DNA of 64,000 bases from Iamia sp. SCSIO 61187 (GCF_019443745.1 NZ_CP050948.1:1860001-1924000), one strand, 5' to 3'; numbered from the stretch's first letter, positions 33,308 to 42,306 are shown. The notes: generated by a model from the letters alone, not told the origin. Program-made: numbers and translations.

Positions 33308-34119
33308 GCCGCTCGTCCCCACCCGCGCCCCGGCCGGTCGTGGCCGTGGTCGCCGCCGGACCGGGGGCGACCGACCCGCTGCGCCCGCTGGTGCGGGCGC
33401 TGGCGAGCCACGTGGAGGTGCGCAGCGCCGACCGCTCGGCCACCCCGGCCGCCTACCTCGTCGCAGGGGCGGCCGCCCTCGGGACCGTCCCCGACGACGT
33501 CCCTGTGGCGGTGGCCGAGGACGGCCGCCTGGTCATCGGTCGGGGCGAGGGGGCCGTGGACGTCGATCTGCCCGCCGGGGTCGGGGTCGACAGCGCCGCC
33601 TGGCCCCCTGTCCCGCCCCACGTGCGGCGCCGGTGGCGGGCCCGCCTGGGGCTGGCCGACGACCTGGTCGTCGACGTGCGGGCCATCGATCCCGACGACG
33701 TCCCCACGGCGCTCACCGTGGCCGCCGCCGCCGTGGTCCCCGCCGCCCACCTGCCCCTCGCCCTGGCCCTCGGCTGTCCCGCCGTCACCACGGCGTCGGC
33801 CGCGGCCGCCGTGGGCGCCGTCGACGGGCTCCACGTCGTCGTGGGCGACCGGGCCGCGGCCGACGCCCTCGCCGGTGACGACCGCCGGTGCGCCCTCCTG
33901 TCCCGGCAGGGCCGGCACCTCGCCGTCACCGCCCTCGACCCGCGACGGGCGGCCGAGGCCCTGGTGCGGGGCTGGGACCTGGCGCCCACCGGGCCGGTGG
34001 CCCGGCTCGACCAGCGGCTGTCCGAGCTGGGCACGGCGCCGGCCAGCCCCGTGCGCCGCCGCGTCGCCGAGGCCGTGGCCGCGCTCCCCCCCGTCCCCGT
34101 CGCCCTCGGAGGTCCGTGA
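33304..34119 (+). CDS. Hypothetical protein coupled to GT4, possible GT-B remnant
   Basis: A 271-residue Ala/Val/Asp-rich protein starting MSRSSPPAPRPVVAVVAAGP. GTG 33304 overlaps the GT4 stop. Segments such as RRRWRARLGLADDLVVDVRA, HLPLALALGCPAVTTASAAA and HVVVGDRAAADALAGDDRRC are arranged like the C-terminal half of a GT-B fold, but the EX7E motif is missing. It may be an inactive paralogue or accessory subunit of the neighbouring transferase. No secretion signal. Confidence 0.65.
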   Translation: MSRSSPPAPRPVVAVVAAGPGATDPLRPLVRALASHVEVRSADRSATPAAYLVAGAAALGTVPDDVPVAVAEDGRLVIGRGEGAVDVDLPAGVGVDSAAWPPVPPHVRRRWRARLGLADDLVVDVRAIDPDDVPTALTVAAAAVVPAAHLPLALALGCPAVTTASAAAAVGAVDGLHVVVGDRAAADALAGDDRRCALLSRQGRHLAVTALDPRRAAEALVRGWDLAPTGPVARLDQRLSELGTAPASPVRRRVAEAVAALPPVPVALGGP

Positions 34120-34424
34120 CCGTGCACCCCGCCATCCGCCTCGCCAGCGCCACCCGCCTCGGCGCCCCGCCCGCCCCCGAGGGGGGCGACGTCCCGCCGG
34201 CGCCGGGCGCGGCCCAGCGGGCCAGGGCGCTGGTGCGACGGGCCGGTGGGGCGGTGCTCGACCGGGTGGGCGACCGGGCCGCGGCGGCCACCGCCGACCA
34301 GGTCGACCAGCTGCGGTCCGAGCTCGAGCAGACCCGGCGCGAGCTCCAGGCCGAGATCGAGCTGCTGCGGGCCGAGCTGGCCGCGACGGCCGGCGCCGGC
34401 CGCGACCCGGCCCCGCCGACCTGA
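34116..34424 (+). CDS. Small coiled-coil protein of the glycan locus
   Basis: A 102-residue protein. GTG 34116 overlaps the previous stop (GTGA). The first 45 residues are Pro/Ala-rich. Residues 60-95 (ADQVDQLRSELEQTRRELQA continuing EIELLRAEL) are a regular heptad coiled coil. The GT4 at 29587 also ends in a helical tail with DQVNRLQRATADALDQ, so the two could interact. No known family. Function unknown. Confidence 0.6.
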   Translation: MTVHPAIRLASATRLGAPPAPEGGDVPPAPGAAQRARALVRRAGGAVLDRVGDRAAAATADQVDQLRSELEQTRRELQAEIELLRAELAATAGAGRDPAPPT

Positions 34425-34442
34425 GGTCGACGGGGCCGAGCG

Positions 34443-36389
34443 TCAGCCGACCCGGGCGGCGTACTCCGGCGAGGTGAAGATCGTGCTGATCAGCACGGCC
34501 AGGCCTTCCTTCTGCACCCGGTCCACCCACTTCATGTGGGACTCGGGGGTGATGGCCCGGTCGAGCATCACCTCGTAGACGAGGATCACGTCGACCACGA
34601 CCCGGGAGCGGGTCCGGGACTCCGACGACTCGGAGAACATGGCCATGACGCCGCCCCGGCTCTGCTTGCGGGAGCGGATCTGGTCGACCCAGTAGGTGAC
34701 GCCCGCCGGCTCGGCCTCCCGGTGGAGCACGTTGCGGTATACCATGCGGACGAACTCGCTGTCGGACAGCCCGCCGTAGGTGGAGCGGAACTCCGGCGAG
34801 CCGGTGAAGCGGTGCGAGACGGTCCGGATGCCCATGCCCCCGTCCATCTGGCCCCACCAGAAGCGGATGCCGGCGTGGTCGGGGATGCGCCCGAAGTACG
34901 CCAGGTAGAGGCGCACGACCGAGGCGCTGTAGCGGTCGACCCGGTCCTCACCGGCGAGGGCGGAGACGAGGGCGTTGCGGTTGGTGGACCCGCTGGCCAG
35001 GTTCGTCGTCCACCAGCGGCGCTCCTCGTAGGTGCCGGGGTCGCGTCGGAAGTCGTTGAACTGCCGCCACACCAGGTCGTCGCCGGACGAGAACGGGGTC
35101 CACGAGGCGGGGGGCGGCGGCGGGGGAGGAGGGGGCGGAGGGGGAGGAGGCGGTGGTGGGGTGCTGGTGGTCGTGTAGCCGGCGACGGCCTCGCGGAGGG
35201 CCGGCAGCCGGGAGATCACGTTGGCGCCGGGGCAGGCGGTGTAGCCCGTCGCCGCGTGGGGGTTGATGATCGGCAGGGTCACCGAGCGCCCGGCGGGGTA
35301 CCGGGCGCTGCCCCCGCTGGTGACCGTCGTCGTCCCCCGGGGGTCGAGCCCGTGCAGCGAGAGCTTCCAGGCCAGCAACCGGGCCGTGGCGTCCATCATG
35401 GCCGTGGTCGGCTGGGCCGACGCGGGCGCCTCGCCGGGCTCGAACTGGCCCAGGAGGGTCACCCCCACGCTGCCGGTGTTGAAGCCCATGGCGTGACCGC
35501 CGACGACCGGCTGGGCCACGTCGCCCGACCGGCCCTGCCAGATGGTGCCGAACTTGTCGACCACGAAGTTGTAGGCGAGGTCGCACCAGCCCTTGGTGCC
35601 GGTGTGGTAGCGGTACATGCCGTCGATGATCCCCGGCACCTGGGCGGCCGTGTAGCTGTTGGCGCTGGCGGTGTGGTGGACCACGGCGTGCTTCAGGCTG
35701 GAGGCGACGGACGGCACGCTGCCGCACCCGCTGGTGCCGGACTTCCAGCCGCCCGACGCCCAGTCGCTGCGGGGCCGGATGGCGGGCCGGGCGGCGGACT
35801 GGGCCGCCGTGCGGGCCTCGGGCTCGGCCTCGACGGTCCGCATCGGACCCTCCTGGTACCGCATGCGGAGGGCCTCCAGCGCGACCAGCGGCCCGACGTC
35901 GACGCGGACCTCCACGGCGTCGGCACCGGCGGACCCCAGCCAGACGACGTCGGTCCCGACCCGCCCGTTGCCGGGGTCGCCCCCCTCGGAGAGGTCGGGG
36001 GTGATCGTGGTCCACGGCGTCCAGCCCTCGGGCCCCCGGCTGCGCAGCGAGACGGTGCCGTCGGGCGCGCTGCGCGTGCCGTCCCACGAGAGGGCGACCA
36101 TCTCGGTGCCGGGCATGAGGTCGACGGTGGTGGTCCAGCCGGTCGTGCCGGCGGGGGCGGCGGGCTCGGTGGTCGACGGGGTCGCGGGGACGTCCGCGCC
36201 CGAGAGCACGACCTCGGAGCTCTCCATGGTGCCCTTGCCGGCGACGGTGGTCGTCGTCGGCGCCACCGGCTCGGCCGTGGTCGCCGGGGCGGGGGCGGCG
36301 GTGGCCGCGGTGGCGCCGAGGCCGAGGGCCAGGGCGGTCAGCAGGGCGGCGGCACGAGGGCGGCGGGGGGGAGCGCTGGTCGTGGGCAC
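34443..36389 (-). CDS. Secreted N-acetylmuramoyl-L-alanine amidase (PGRP/Amidase_2) with DUF4214
   Basis: A 648-residue exported protein: signal peptide 1-31, a beta-rich region 60-190, an Amidase_2/PGRP domain about 205-405, a 17-residue polyproline run, then DUF4214 to the end. Zinc and catalytic residues are in HAVVHHTASANSY, the WCDLAYNFVVDKFGTIWQGR block and PHAATGYTACPGANV. It should cleave peptidoglycan stem peptides. DUF4214 domains (RLYLAYFGRIPDHAGIRFWW, FVRMVYRNVLHREAEPAGVT) are found on surface and glycan-associated proteins. Location inside the glycan locus suggests a cell-wall anchor or remodelling role. Confidence 0.9.
   Translation of the reverse strand: MPTTSAPPRRPRAAALLTALALGLGATAATAAPAPATTAEPVAPTTTTVAGKGTMESSEVVLSGADVPATPSTTEPAAPAGTTGWTTTVDLMPGTEMVALSWDGTRSAPDGTVSLRSRGPEGWTPWTTITPDLSEGGDPGNGRVGTDVVWLGSAGADAVEVRVDVGPLVALEALRMRYQEGPMRTVEAEPEARTAAQSAARPAIRPRSDWASGGWKSGTSGCGSVPSVASSLKHAVVHHTASANSYTAAQVPGIIDGMYRYHTGTKGWCDLAYNFVVDKFGTIWQGRSGDVAQPVVGGHAMGFNTGSVGVTLLGQFEPGEAPASAQPTTAMMDATARLLAWKLSLHGLDPRGTTTVTSGGSARYPAGRSVTLPIINPHAATGYTACPGANVISRLPALREAVAGYTTTSTPPPPPPPPPPPPPPPPPASWTPFSSGDDLVWRQFNDFRRDPGTYEERRWWTTNLASGSTNRNALVSALAGEDRVDRYSASVVRLYLAYFGRIPDHAGIRFWWGQMDGGMGIRTVSHRFTGSPEFRSTYGGLSDSEFVRMVYRNVLHREAEPAGVTYWVDQIRSRKQSRGGVMAMFSESSESRTRSRVVVDVILVYEVMLDRAITPESHMKWVDRVQKEGLAVLISTIFTSPEYAARVG
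35109..35160. repeat. GGN low-complexity tract encoding polyproline
   Basis: A run of GGC/GGA/GGG triplets on the plus strand that encodes 17 consecutive prolines in the amidase on the reverse strand. A likely slippage-prone linker between catalytic and DUF4214 domains. Confidence 0.8.
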
Positions 36390-36601
36390 CCTCCCCGCGT
36401 CGGACGGATGGTCACTACATGTGAGGAAATGCCCACAGAGAGCATTGCGATGTCATGACGGACTGAGAGCGTCACCGCTCTGACCAGGGATTTCGCCGCC
36501 CCGTCGCGTCGGGTGGCCGTCGGCTCGCGGACAGTAGTCGGCGGTCGATGGCCGCTCGCGGATGCTGATCCGCCGTCTCCGTGACGGCACCGACGGTTCG
36601 T

Positions 36602-36607
36602 TAGGGT
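36602..36607 (+). promoter_or_regulatory. -10-like element of leaderless glycosyltransferase gene
   Basis: TAGGGT lies 8 nt before ATG 36616. The same hexamer at the same distance precedes kgd (62280), and a 7-nt version precedes the HNH gene (39501). Confidence 0.55.
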
Positions 36608-36615
36608 GCGCGGCG

Positions 36616-37758
36616 ATGGTCGCTGCGGGATCGCTCCTCACCGTCGCGCTCGACGTGACGAGCCTGATCGGGCCCCGCACGGGGGTCGGCGCCCTGACCG
36701 GCCGCCTGGTCGAGGGGCTGGCCGACCGGAGCGACGTGGCCGTCCGCGCCTTCGCCGTGACGTGGAGCGGTCGGGGTGGGCTCGTCCACGACCTGCCCTC
36801 GGGTGTCGTGCTGGCGTCGCGGCCCATGGCCGCCCGACCGCTGCGGTGGGCCTGGGGTCGCTCCACCAGCCCGGCCATCGAGGGGTGGACCGGCCCGGTC
36901 GACGTCGTCCACGGGCCCAACTTCGTGGTCCCCCCGGCCCGGCGGGCGGCCCGCGTCGTCACCGTGCACGACCTCACCGCCTGGCGGTTCCCCGAGCTGG
37001 TCGACCGCAGCACCGCGGCCTACCCCCACCTGGTGGCCAAGGCGGTCGCCGACGGGGCGTGGGTCCACGCCCCGAGCCGCTTCGTCGCCGGGGAGCTGGC
37101 CGACATCTTGGGCCTCGACCCCGCCCGCGTGGTGGCCGTGTCGAACGGTGCCCCCGACCTCGGCCCCGACACCCCGGGCCGTGACGCCGCCACCGGACGC
37201 CGGCGGGCCGGGGCCGAGCGCTACGTCCTCGCCGTGGGGACCGTCGAGCCCCGCAAGGACCTGCCCGGCCTCGTCGCCGCCTTCGACGCCGTCGCCGACG
37301 ACGACGCCGAGGTGCGCCTCGTCCTGGCCGGGCCCGACGGGTGGGGCGTCGACGCCCTGGCCGAGGCGGTGAACCAGGCCCGCCACCGGGACCGCATCGT
37401 GCGGTTGGGCTGGGTCGACGACGACGAGCGGGCCGGGCTCCTACGGGGGGCGACGGTGGTGGCGTACCCCTCGGTGTACGAGGGCTTCGGCCTGGTGCCG
37501 CTCGAGGCCATGGCTGCGGGCGTGCCGGTCGTCAGCACCCGGGCCGGTGCCATCCCCGAGGTGGTGGGCGACGCCGCCGAGCTGGTCGACGTGGGCGACG
37601 TGGACGCTCTGGCCGAGGCCCTGGCCCGGCTGCTGTCGGACGAGGGCCGGCGGGCCGAGCTCGTCGCCGCCGGCCACCTGCGTCGGGCCCGGTTCCGCTG
37701 GGACACCACCGTCGAGGAGATCGTCGCCCTCTACCGCCGGGCCGCCGCGGCTCGGTAG
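36616..37758 (+). CDS. Glycosyltransferase family 1/4
   Basis: A 380-residue GT-B transferase. The start MVAAGSLLTVALDVTSLIGP with the RTGVGALTGRL loop matches mannosyltransferase-like members. VHGPNFVVPPARRAARVVTV then HDLTAWRFPEL is the N-terminal domain end. YVLAVGTVEPRKDLPGLVAA and YPSVYEGFGLVPLEAMAAGV are the donor-site signatures, with VVSTRAGAIPEVVGDAAELV after. Leaderless ATG 36616 is chosen over the upstream in-frame ATG 36562. Last member of the glycan locus; donor not identified. Confidence 0.9.
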   Translation: MVAAGSLLTVALDVTSLIGPRTGVGALTGRLVEGLADRSDVAVRAFAVTWSGRGGLVHDLPSGVVLASRPMAARPLRWAWGRSTSPAIEGWTGPVDVVHGPNFVVPPARRAARVVTVHDLTAWRFPELVDRSTAAYPHLVAKAVADGAWVHAPSRFVAGELADILGLDPARVVAVSNGAPDLGPDTPGRDAATGRRRAGAERYVLAVGTVEPRKDLPGLVAAFDAVADDDAEVRLVLAGPDGWGVDALAEAVNQARHRDRIVRLGWVDDDERAGLLRGATVVAYPSVYEGFGLVPLEAMAAGVPVVSTRAGAIPEVVGDAAELVDVGDVDALAEALARLLSDEGRRAELVAAGHLRRARFRWDTTVEEIVALYRRAAAAR

Positions 37759-37767
37759 AGGGGGTGG

Positions 37768-37773
37768 CAGGGT
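37768..37773 (+). promoter_or_regulatory. -10-like element of leaderless methyltransferase gene
   Basis: CAGGGT ends 6 nt before GTG 37780. Confidence 0.4.
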
Positions 37774-37779
37774 TGTCGG

Positions 37780-38601
37780 GTGGCCCACGACCCGACGACC
37801 TTCGCCGGGTCGGCGCCGCACTACCTTCGGGGGCGACCGCCCTACTCGGCCGACCTGGTCGAGGTACTGCAGTGGGAGCTGGGGCTCGACGGCACCGGCC
37901 TCCTCGTTGACATCGGCAGCGGGCCGGGCACCCTGGCGGTCCCGCTCGCCCCGCTCTTCGGCTCGGCGATCGCCATCGATCCCGACCACGACATGCTCGT
38001 CGAGGCCGGCCACCACGCCGCCGCGTCCGGCGTGCGCCGGCTGGGCCGCATCCGGGCCCTGGCCGAGGCGCTCCCCGTCCGGCCCCCGATCCGGTGCGCC
38101 ACCTTCGGGGCGTCGTTCCACCGCACGGCGGGTGCGCCCGTCCTCGAGGCCTTGCACGACCTGCTCGAACCCGGCGGCGCCGTCGTCCTGCTGGCCCACG
38201 ACGGCGGGACCGGTCCCCGTCCCGTCGGCCCGGGCGACCCGCCGATCCCGCACGATGCCATCGACGAGCTGCTGGCGCGGTACCTCGGGCCGCGGCGGCG
38301 GATGGGTCAGGGCTTCAGTCCGCTCGTCCCCGCCGACCGCTTCGAGGATGTCCTGCCGCGCACCTCGTTCGGTCCGCCGCAGCGGATCGTGGCGCGCGGC
38401 CGAGGGGACATCACCCGTGACGTCGACGGGGTCATCTCCGGCTACCTGTCGATGTCGTACGCCGCGCCGCACCTTTTCGGCGACCGGCTCGGCGCCTTCG
38501 TCGCCGACCTCCGGGCCCTGCTGGAGCCGCTCACGCCGACCGGCCGGTTCTGGGACTGGCCGGGCGACACCGATATCGTGATCGGCCGCAAGCGGCGCTG
38601 A
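37780..38601 (+). CDS. Class I SAM-dependent methyltransferase
   Basis: A 273-residue methyltransferase. LLVDIGSGPGTLAVPLAPLF is motif I, AIAIDPDHDMLVEAGHHAAA the acidic end of strand 2, and CATFGASFHRTAGAPVLEAL with LEPGGAVVLLAHDGG the later strands. The N-terminal GSAPHYLRGRPPYSADLVEV is typical of the methyltransferase-11 group that modifies quinones or small metabolites. GTG 37780 is followed directly by this motif. Acceptor unknown. Convergent with nucS, 16 nt apart. Confidence 0.87.
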   Translation: MAHDPTTFAGSAPHYLRGRPPYSADLVEVLQWELGLDGTGLLVDIGSGPGTLAVPLAPLFGSAIAIDPDHDMLVEAGHHAAASGVRRLGRIRALAEALPVRPPIRCATFGASFHRTAGAPVLEALHDLLEPGGAVVLLAHDGGTGPRPVGPGDPPIPHDAIDELLARYLGPRRRMGQGFSPLVPADRFEDVLPRTSFGPPQRIVARGRGDITRDVDGVISGYLSMSYAAPHLFGDRLGAFVADLRALLEPLTPTGRFWDWPGDTDIVIGRKRR

Positions 38602-38617
38602 GCGACGCCGGCCGCGA

Positions 38618-39277
38618 TCAGAACAGCTTGAGGACGTTGGACTCGATGCCGCGCAGCTCGTCGTAGTCGACCTCGACCCAGGTGAGGCCCCGATCGGTGG
38701 CGAGCACCTTGGCCTGGGGCTTGATCTGCTGGGCGACGAACAGGCCCCGCACGGTGCCGTGGCGGGCGTCCCGGCGCAGGAACTCGACGTAGCGGGTGAG
38801 CTGCTCGACACCGTCGATGTCGCCCCGCCGCTTGACCTCCACCGCCACCGTGCACCCGTCGGCGCCCTTGCACAGGAGGTCGACGGGCCCGATGTCGGTC
38901 ATGTGCTCGCGCCGGATCAGGACCATGCCCTCCTCCATCGAGTGCGGGTGCTCGGCCAGCAGCACCTGGAGGTGCGCCTCGACGCCGTCCTTCTGCAACC
39001 CCGGGTCGACGCCCAGCGGCCAGTCGGTGTCGGACAGGACCTCGCCGAGGGTGATGGTGAGGGTCTCGCCCTTGGGGTTCGTCACGACCCACGCCCCGTC
39101 CCCCTCGACCAGCCGGTTGGGGGCGTTCATCCAGTTCAGGGGCTTGTACGCCCCGCCGTCGGCGTGGATGGCGACGCACCCGTCGGCCTTCACCATGATC
39201 AGCCGGGTGGCCATGGGCAGGTGGGCGTCGAGGCGGCCGGCGTAGTCGACCTGGCAGCGGGCGATCACGAGGCGCAT
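38618..39277 (-). CDS. nucS: Endonuclease NucS (EndoMS), mismatch-specific
   Basis: A 219-residue protein matching actinobacterial NucS, the enzyme of MutS/MutL-independent mismatch repair. It cuts both strands at G-T, G-G and T-T mispairs. The N-terminal DNA-binding/dimer domain starts [20 protein letters not shown]; the C-terminal RecB-like nuclease holds [20 protein letters not shown] (catalytic Asp and ExK) then [15 protein letters not shown] 39277 gives the family's usual N-terminus; a longer reading to 39322 adds an unlikely [21 protein letters not shown] (39292-39287) stands 9 nt upstream. The C-terminus ends LKLF, a possible sliding-clamp contact. Confidence 0.94.
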   Translation of the reverse strand: MRLVIARCQVDYAGRLDAHLPMATRLIMVKADGCVAIHADGGAYKPLNWMNAPNRLVEGDGAWVVTNPKGETLTITLGEVLSDTDWPLGVDPGLQKDGVEAHLQVLLAEHPHSMEEGMVLIRREHMTDIGPVDLLCKGADGCTVAVEVKRRGDIDGVEQLTRYVEFLRRDARHGTVRGLFVAQQIKPQAKVLATDRGLTWVEVDYDELRGIESNVLKLF

Positions 39278-39479
39278 GGGGCCCCGATCGTAGGAGGCAT
39301 CTTCGTCCCGTCCCACCATCACATCGTGGCCGGCTCCCCGGCGCGGCCAACGGCCACCGGAGGCCGCCGCGGCGTGCGCCGGGCTGGTCGGCCAGGCTCG
39401 ACGCTAGCTGCGCGACCGGGGTGCCCGCGAGAGGTGTTGGGTCACTCCAAACCCTTGTGGGGACTGGGTTTGCGTCGGC

Positions 39480-39506
39480 TTGACTGTCACACCCCTGGCG
39501 TAGGGT
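39480..39506 (+). promoter_or_regulatory. Promoter of DUF222/HNH gene (-35 TTGACT, -10 TAGGGT)
   Basis: TTGACT at 39480-39485 and TAGGGT at 39501-39506 are separated by 15 nt. The -10 lies 7 nt before ATG 39514. This is the only place in the window where a clear -35 accompanies a leaderless -10. The rest of 39278-39479 shows no gene. Confidence 0.55.
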
Positions 39507-39513
39507 CGGGGGC

Positions 39514-40842
39514 ATGGAGACGGTGTGCGATCCGACGAGGGCGGAGGCGCTCGCGGCTGCCATCGCGGCGGTCGACACCCTCCAGCGGGTCGGGGTGGCC
39601 CCGGACGATGTCGCCGAGGCCCGGGCCCTGACCGTCGGGGTGGAGACCCTGGGCCGCAAGGTCCAGTCCGTCCAGATCGACCTGGTGGCCGAGATCGAGC
39701 GCAGCGGGTTCCATGCCGGCGACGGGCATGCGTCGGCCAAGGTGATGGTCCGCCATCACGCCAACCTCTCGACCCGGGAGGCGGCCCGGCGGGCCGCGTG
39801 TGCCAAGGCCCTCCGGTCCCTGCCCACCGTCGGGGCCGCGTTCGCCGAGGGGGCGATCGGTCGCTGCCAGGTCGAGCGGATCGCTCGCGCTCATGCCAAC
39901 CCGCGGGTGCGTTCCGCGGTGGAGGCCAACGAGGCCTCCTTCGCCACCGAAGCCCAGACCAACACGTACCGGGTCTTCGATCAGAAGGTCCGGGAGTGGG
40001 TGAGCCTCGTCGACGAGGACGGCACCCGCGACCGCGACCAGGCCGCCCACGACAAGCGCGACGCCCGGCTGCACCAGAACTTCGACGGCGGCTGGGAGAT
40101 CACCGGGCGGTGTGGTTCGTTGGTCGGGGCCGAGCTGTGGTCGATCTTCCAGGCCCAGCTCAAGGCCGAGACCCTCGCTGATTGGGACAAGGCCCGCGCC
40201 GAGCACGGCGACGCCGCCACCACCGCCGACCTGCCCCGCACCGACGCCCAGCGGCGCTTCGACGCCCTCGAGGAGATCTTCCGCTCCGCCGCCGCCCACC
40301 ACGCATCTGAGGGCGGGTCCCAGGTGGTGACCAACGTGGTCATCGACCAACCCACCTTCGAACACATCGCCGCCCGCCTCGCCGGCATCGACCCCACCCC
40401 CGTCGACGACGCCCGGGCCACCTTCCCCGCTGCGGGGCGGCGGTGCTCCACCCTCGACGGCCACCCCATCGAACCCACCGCCGCCGTCGCCAACGCCCTC
40501 ATCGGCCACGTCCGCCGGGTGGTCGTCGGGTCCGACTCCGTCGTCATCGACCTCGGCCGCAAGAGCCGCCTCTTCACCGGCCCCGCCGCCCTCGCCGTCA
40601 AGCTCTCATCGACCACCTGCTACTGGCCCGGATGCCACGTCCCGGTCACCGACTGCCAGAGCGACCACCTCACCCCCTGGAGCACCGGCCGCACCGGCGA
40701 AGGCGGAGGAAGTACCAACCCCCGCAACGGGGGACCCGCCTGCGGGAGGCACAACCGACTCCGCACCCACGGCTACACCACCTGGCGCGACCCCACCGGC
40801 ACCTGGCACATCACCCGCCCCGACGGCACCGAGATCACCTGA
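39514..40842 (+). CDS. DUF222 / HNH endonuclease domain protein (13E12 repeat family)
   Basis: A 442-residue protein of the family that occurs in many copies in actinobacteria. Residues 1-330 are DUF222 (start METVCDPTRAEALAAAIAAV, with REAARRAACAKALRSLPTVG). The C-terminal HNH motif is CYWPGCHVPVTDCQSDHLTP, then NGGPACGRHNRLRTHGY. The HNH fold would bind a metal and nick DNA. Codon use and GC look like the neighbours except an oddly phased 3' end, which overlaps the convergent NIPSNAP gene by 8 nt. It may be a mobile or phage-related element; activity untested. Confidence 0.9.
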   Translation: METVCDPTRAEALAAAIAAVDTLQRVGVAPDDVAEARALTVGVETLGRKVQSVQIDLVAEIERSGFHAGDGHASAKVMVRHHANLSTREAARRAACAKALRSLPTVGAAFAEGAIGRCQVERIARAHANPRVRSAVEANEASFATEAQTNTYRVFDQKVREWVSLVDEDGTRDRDQAAHDKRDARLHQNFDGGWEITGRCGSLVGAELWSIFQAQLKAETLADWDKARAEHGDAATTADLPRTDAQRRFDALEEIFRSAAAHHASEGGSQVVTNVVIDQPTFEHIAARLAGIDPTPVDDARATFPAAGRRCSTLDGHPIEPTAAVANALIGHVRRVVVGSDSVVIDLGRKSRLFTGPAALAVKLSSTTCYWPGCHVPVTDCQSDHLTPWSTGRTGEGGGSTNPRNGGPACGRHNRLRTHGYTTWRDPTGTWHITRPDGTEIT

Positions 40843-41419
40843 CCCTGCCGCTCCAGCGGAGGGCGGACCTCGGGGTCGGCTGGAGCCGGAGGACCTGCAG
40901 GGGCACAGCATCGACCGGCGGGTGGGGTCCGATGGCCACGGTCACCTCCTCGTCGCGGACGGGGAGGGCGGGGAAGTCGTTGACCTCGTGGGCCGTGACC
41001 AGGTGGGAGCCGGCCAGCTTGACGGTGCCCGGCCACACCGTGACGACGACCTCGGCTGCGGGGGCCTCCGTCGTCCCGACCGGCGAGCGGGATGTGGTGG
41101 CGGGAGGCTCCCACCCTGCCGCCGGGCGGAGGAGGAGCACGTCGTCGGAGTCGATCATCATGGCGACGGCCTCGGGGCCGTGGTCCCGCCACGCCGGGGC
41201 AGGGGCGAGGTAGAAGGCCTCGAGGGCCCGCCGGCGGACCTCCATGTCGGGGAAGGCCCGCAGCCAGACGTACCGGTCGGGGTCGTCGAGGTCCCGGAGC
41301 TGGCCGAGCACGGACATGCCCAGCTCCTCCTGCGACTCGACGAAGCAGGTGTCGAACAGGTCGACGAAGCGGTCGCGGGTGCCGGGGCGCAGCGTGTACT
41401 GGCGGAGCTCGACGATCAC
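40835..41419 (-). CDS. NIPSNAP family protein
   Basis: A 194-residue protein. GTG 41419 opens MIVELRQYTLRPGTRDRFVD, the exact N-terminal form of NIPSNAP (dimeric alpha/beta barrel) proteins, continuing WLRAFPDMEVRRRALEAFYL and AVAMMIDSDDVLLLRPA. The last 70 residues are an unusual extension. The start overlaps the stop of the duplicated unknown gene (GTGA), so the two are coupled. The enzymatic role of NIPSNAP proteins is not established. Much longer open sequence upstream is antisense to other genes. Confidence 0.85.
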   Translation of the reverse strand: MIVELRQYTLRPGTRDRFVDLFDTCFVESQEELGMSVLGQLRDLDDPDRYVWLRAFPDMEVRRRALEAFYLAPAPAWRDHGPEAVAMMIDSDDVLLLRPAAGWEPPATTSRSPVGTTEAPAAEVVVTVWPGTVKLAGSHLVTAHEVNDFPALPVRDEEVTVAIGPHPPVDAVPLQVLRLQPTPRSALRWSGRVR

Positions 41420-42306
41420 GACGCCTCCTCGAGCGGGCGGAAGGCCATCTCCCAGTCCCACACCCAGGTCCGACCCCCGTCGTCGGACAGCTCCTGGAGC
41501 CACCGGGGTCGCTCGCCCGCGGTGTCGGACCAGATGAAGCGGGCGAGGAGGTCGTCCTCGGCGCCGACGAACGTGCCCACCCCGTCGGGCCCGAAGCGGC
41601 CGTGGACCGGCGGCTCGAGGCGGCCCCGCGTGCTGCTGATCCACCAGATGGACCAGGTCCCGGTCGCCGCCTCCCGCGCCCGGAACGTCATCCCGGCCGC
41701 ACCGTCGGGCAGGCCGACCTCGTCGACGCTGACCGCCCCGTCCAGGTAGGTGCTGCCGTGGTGGCGGGTGGTGAAGCGTTCCTCGCCCCCGCCCACCCGG
41801 GCCCGGCGGTGGTGGTCGACCTCGAGCTCTCGGGCGAGGAAGGCGAACTCCCCGACCGGCGGTGGGGCCGGGTCGGGCTCGGGGCGCCGGGCCATCTCCA
41901 TCGTCCAGTCGACCTCCCAGGTCCGCCCGCCGTCGCGGGATCGGCTCTGCTCCCAGCGGGCCGAGGCCCCTGACGGTGCGGCCACATCGTCGGCGCACAG
42001 CGACCCGTCGGCCTCGACGCCGACGAGACGGGCCCGACCGTCGTCCCACCGACCGCGCAGGGGCAGCCCCAGCCGGCCCGTCGCGGCGTCGACCCACCAC
42101 ATCGACCAGGTGCCATCCGGCTCGCGCACCTTCAGCGACACGCCGAGCGGACCGTCGGCGGAGCGAACCTCGGCGACGTCGGCCGTGCCGCCCAGGAGCC
42201 GACGCGCCCGGATCGTGCCCGCCGTCTCGACCCGACCACCGGAGGCGTCCCGGCGCCGGTGCACGACGTCGAGGGTGCCATCCAGGTAGGCGAAGTCGCT
42301 GATCAT
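41416..42306 (-). CDS. Uncharacterised protein with two tandem homologous domains
   Basis: A 296-residue protein made of two related halves of about 145 residues. The first reads MISDFAYLDGTLDVVHRRRD then GTWSMWWVDAATGRLGLPLRGR; the second reads FAFLARELEVDHHRRARVGG then GTWSIWWISSTRGRLEPPV. Each ends in a DGGRTWxxDWxMxxxR block. The pattern resembles lipocalin/DUF1579-like beta-barrels that bind small hydrophobic ligands. ATG 42306 has GGAGG upstream. Coupled to NIPSNAP and divergent from a WYL regulator 61 bp away. Function unknown. Confidence 0.75.
   Translation of the reverse strand: MISDFAYLDGTLDVVHRRRDASGGRVETAGTIRARRLLGGTADVAEVRSADGPLGVSLKVREPDGTWSMWWVDAATGRLGLPLRGRWDDGRARLVGVEADGSLCADDVAAPSGASARWEQSRSRDGGRTWEVDWTMEMARRPEPDPAPPPVGEFAFLARELEVDHHRRARVGGGEERFTTRHHGSTYLDGAVSVDEVGLPDGAAGMTFRAREAATGTWSIWWISSTRGRLEPPVHGRFGPDGVGTFVGAEDDLLARFIWSDTAGERPRWLQELSDDGGRTWVWDWEMAFRPLEEAS

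Noticed and set aside
39514-40842. Insertion sequence
   Set aside because: The DUF222/HNH protein is a dispersed family, but no terminal inverted repeats or target duplications are visible around it.
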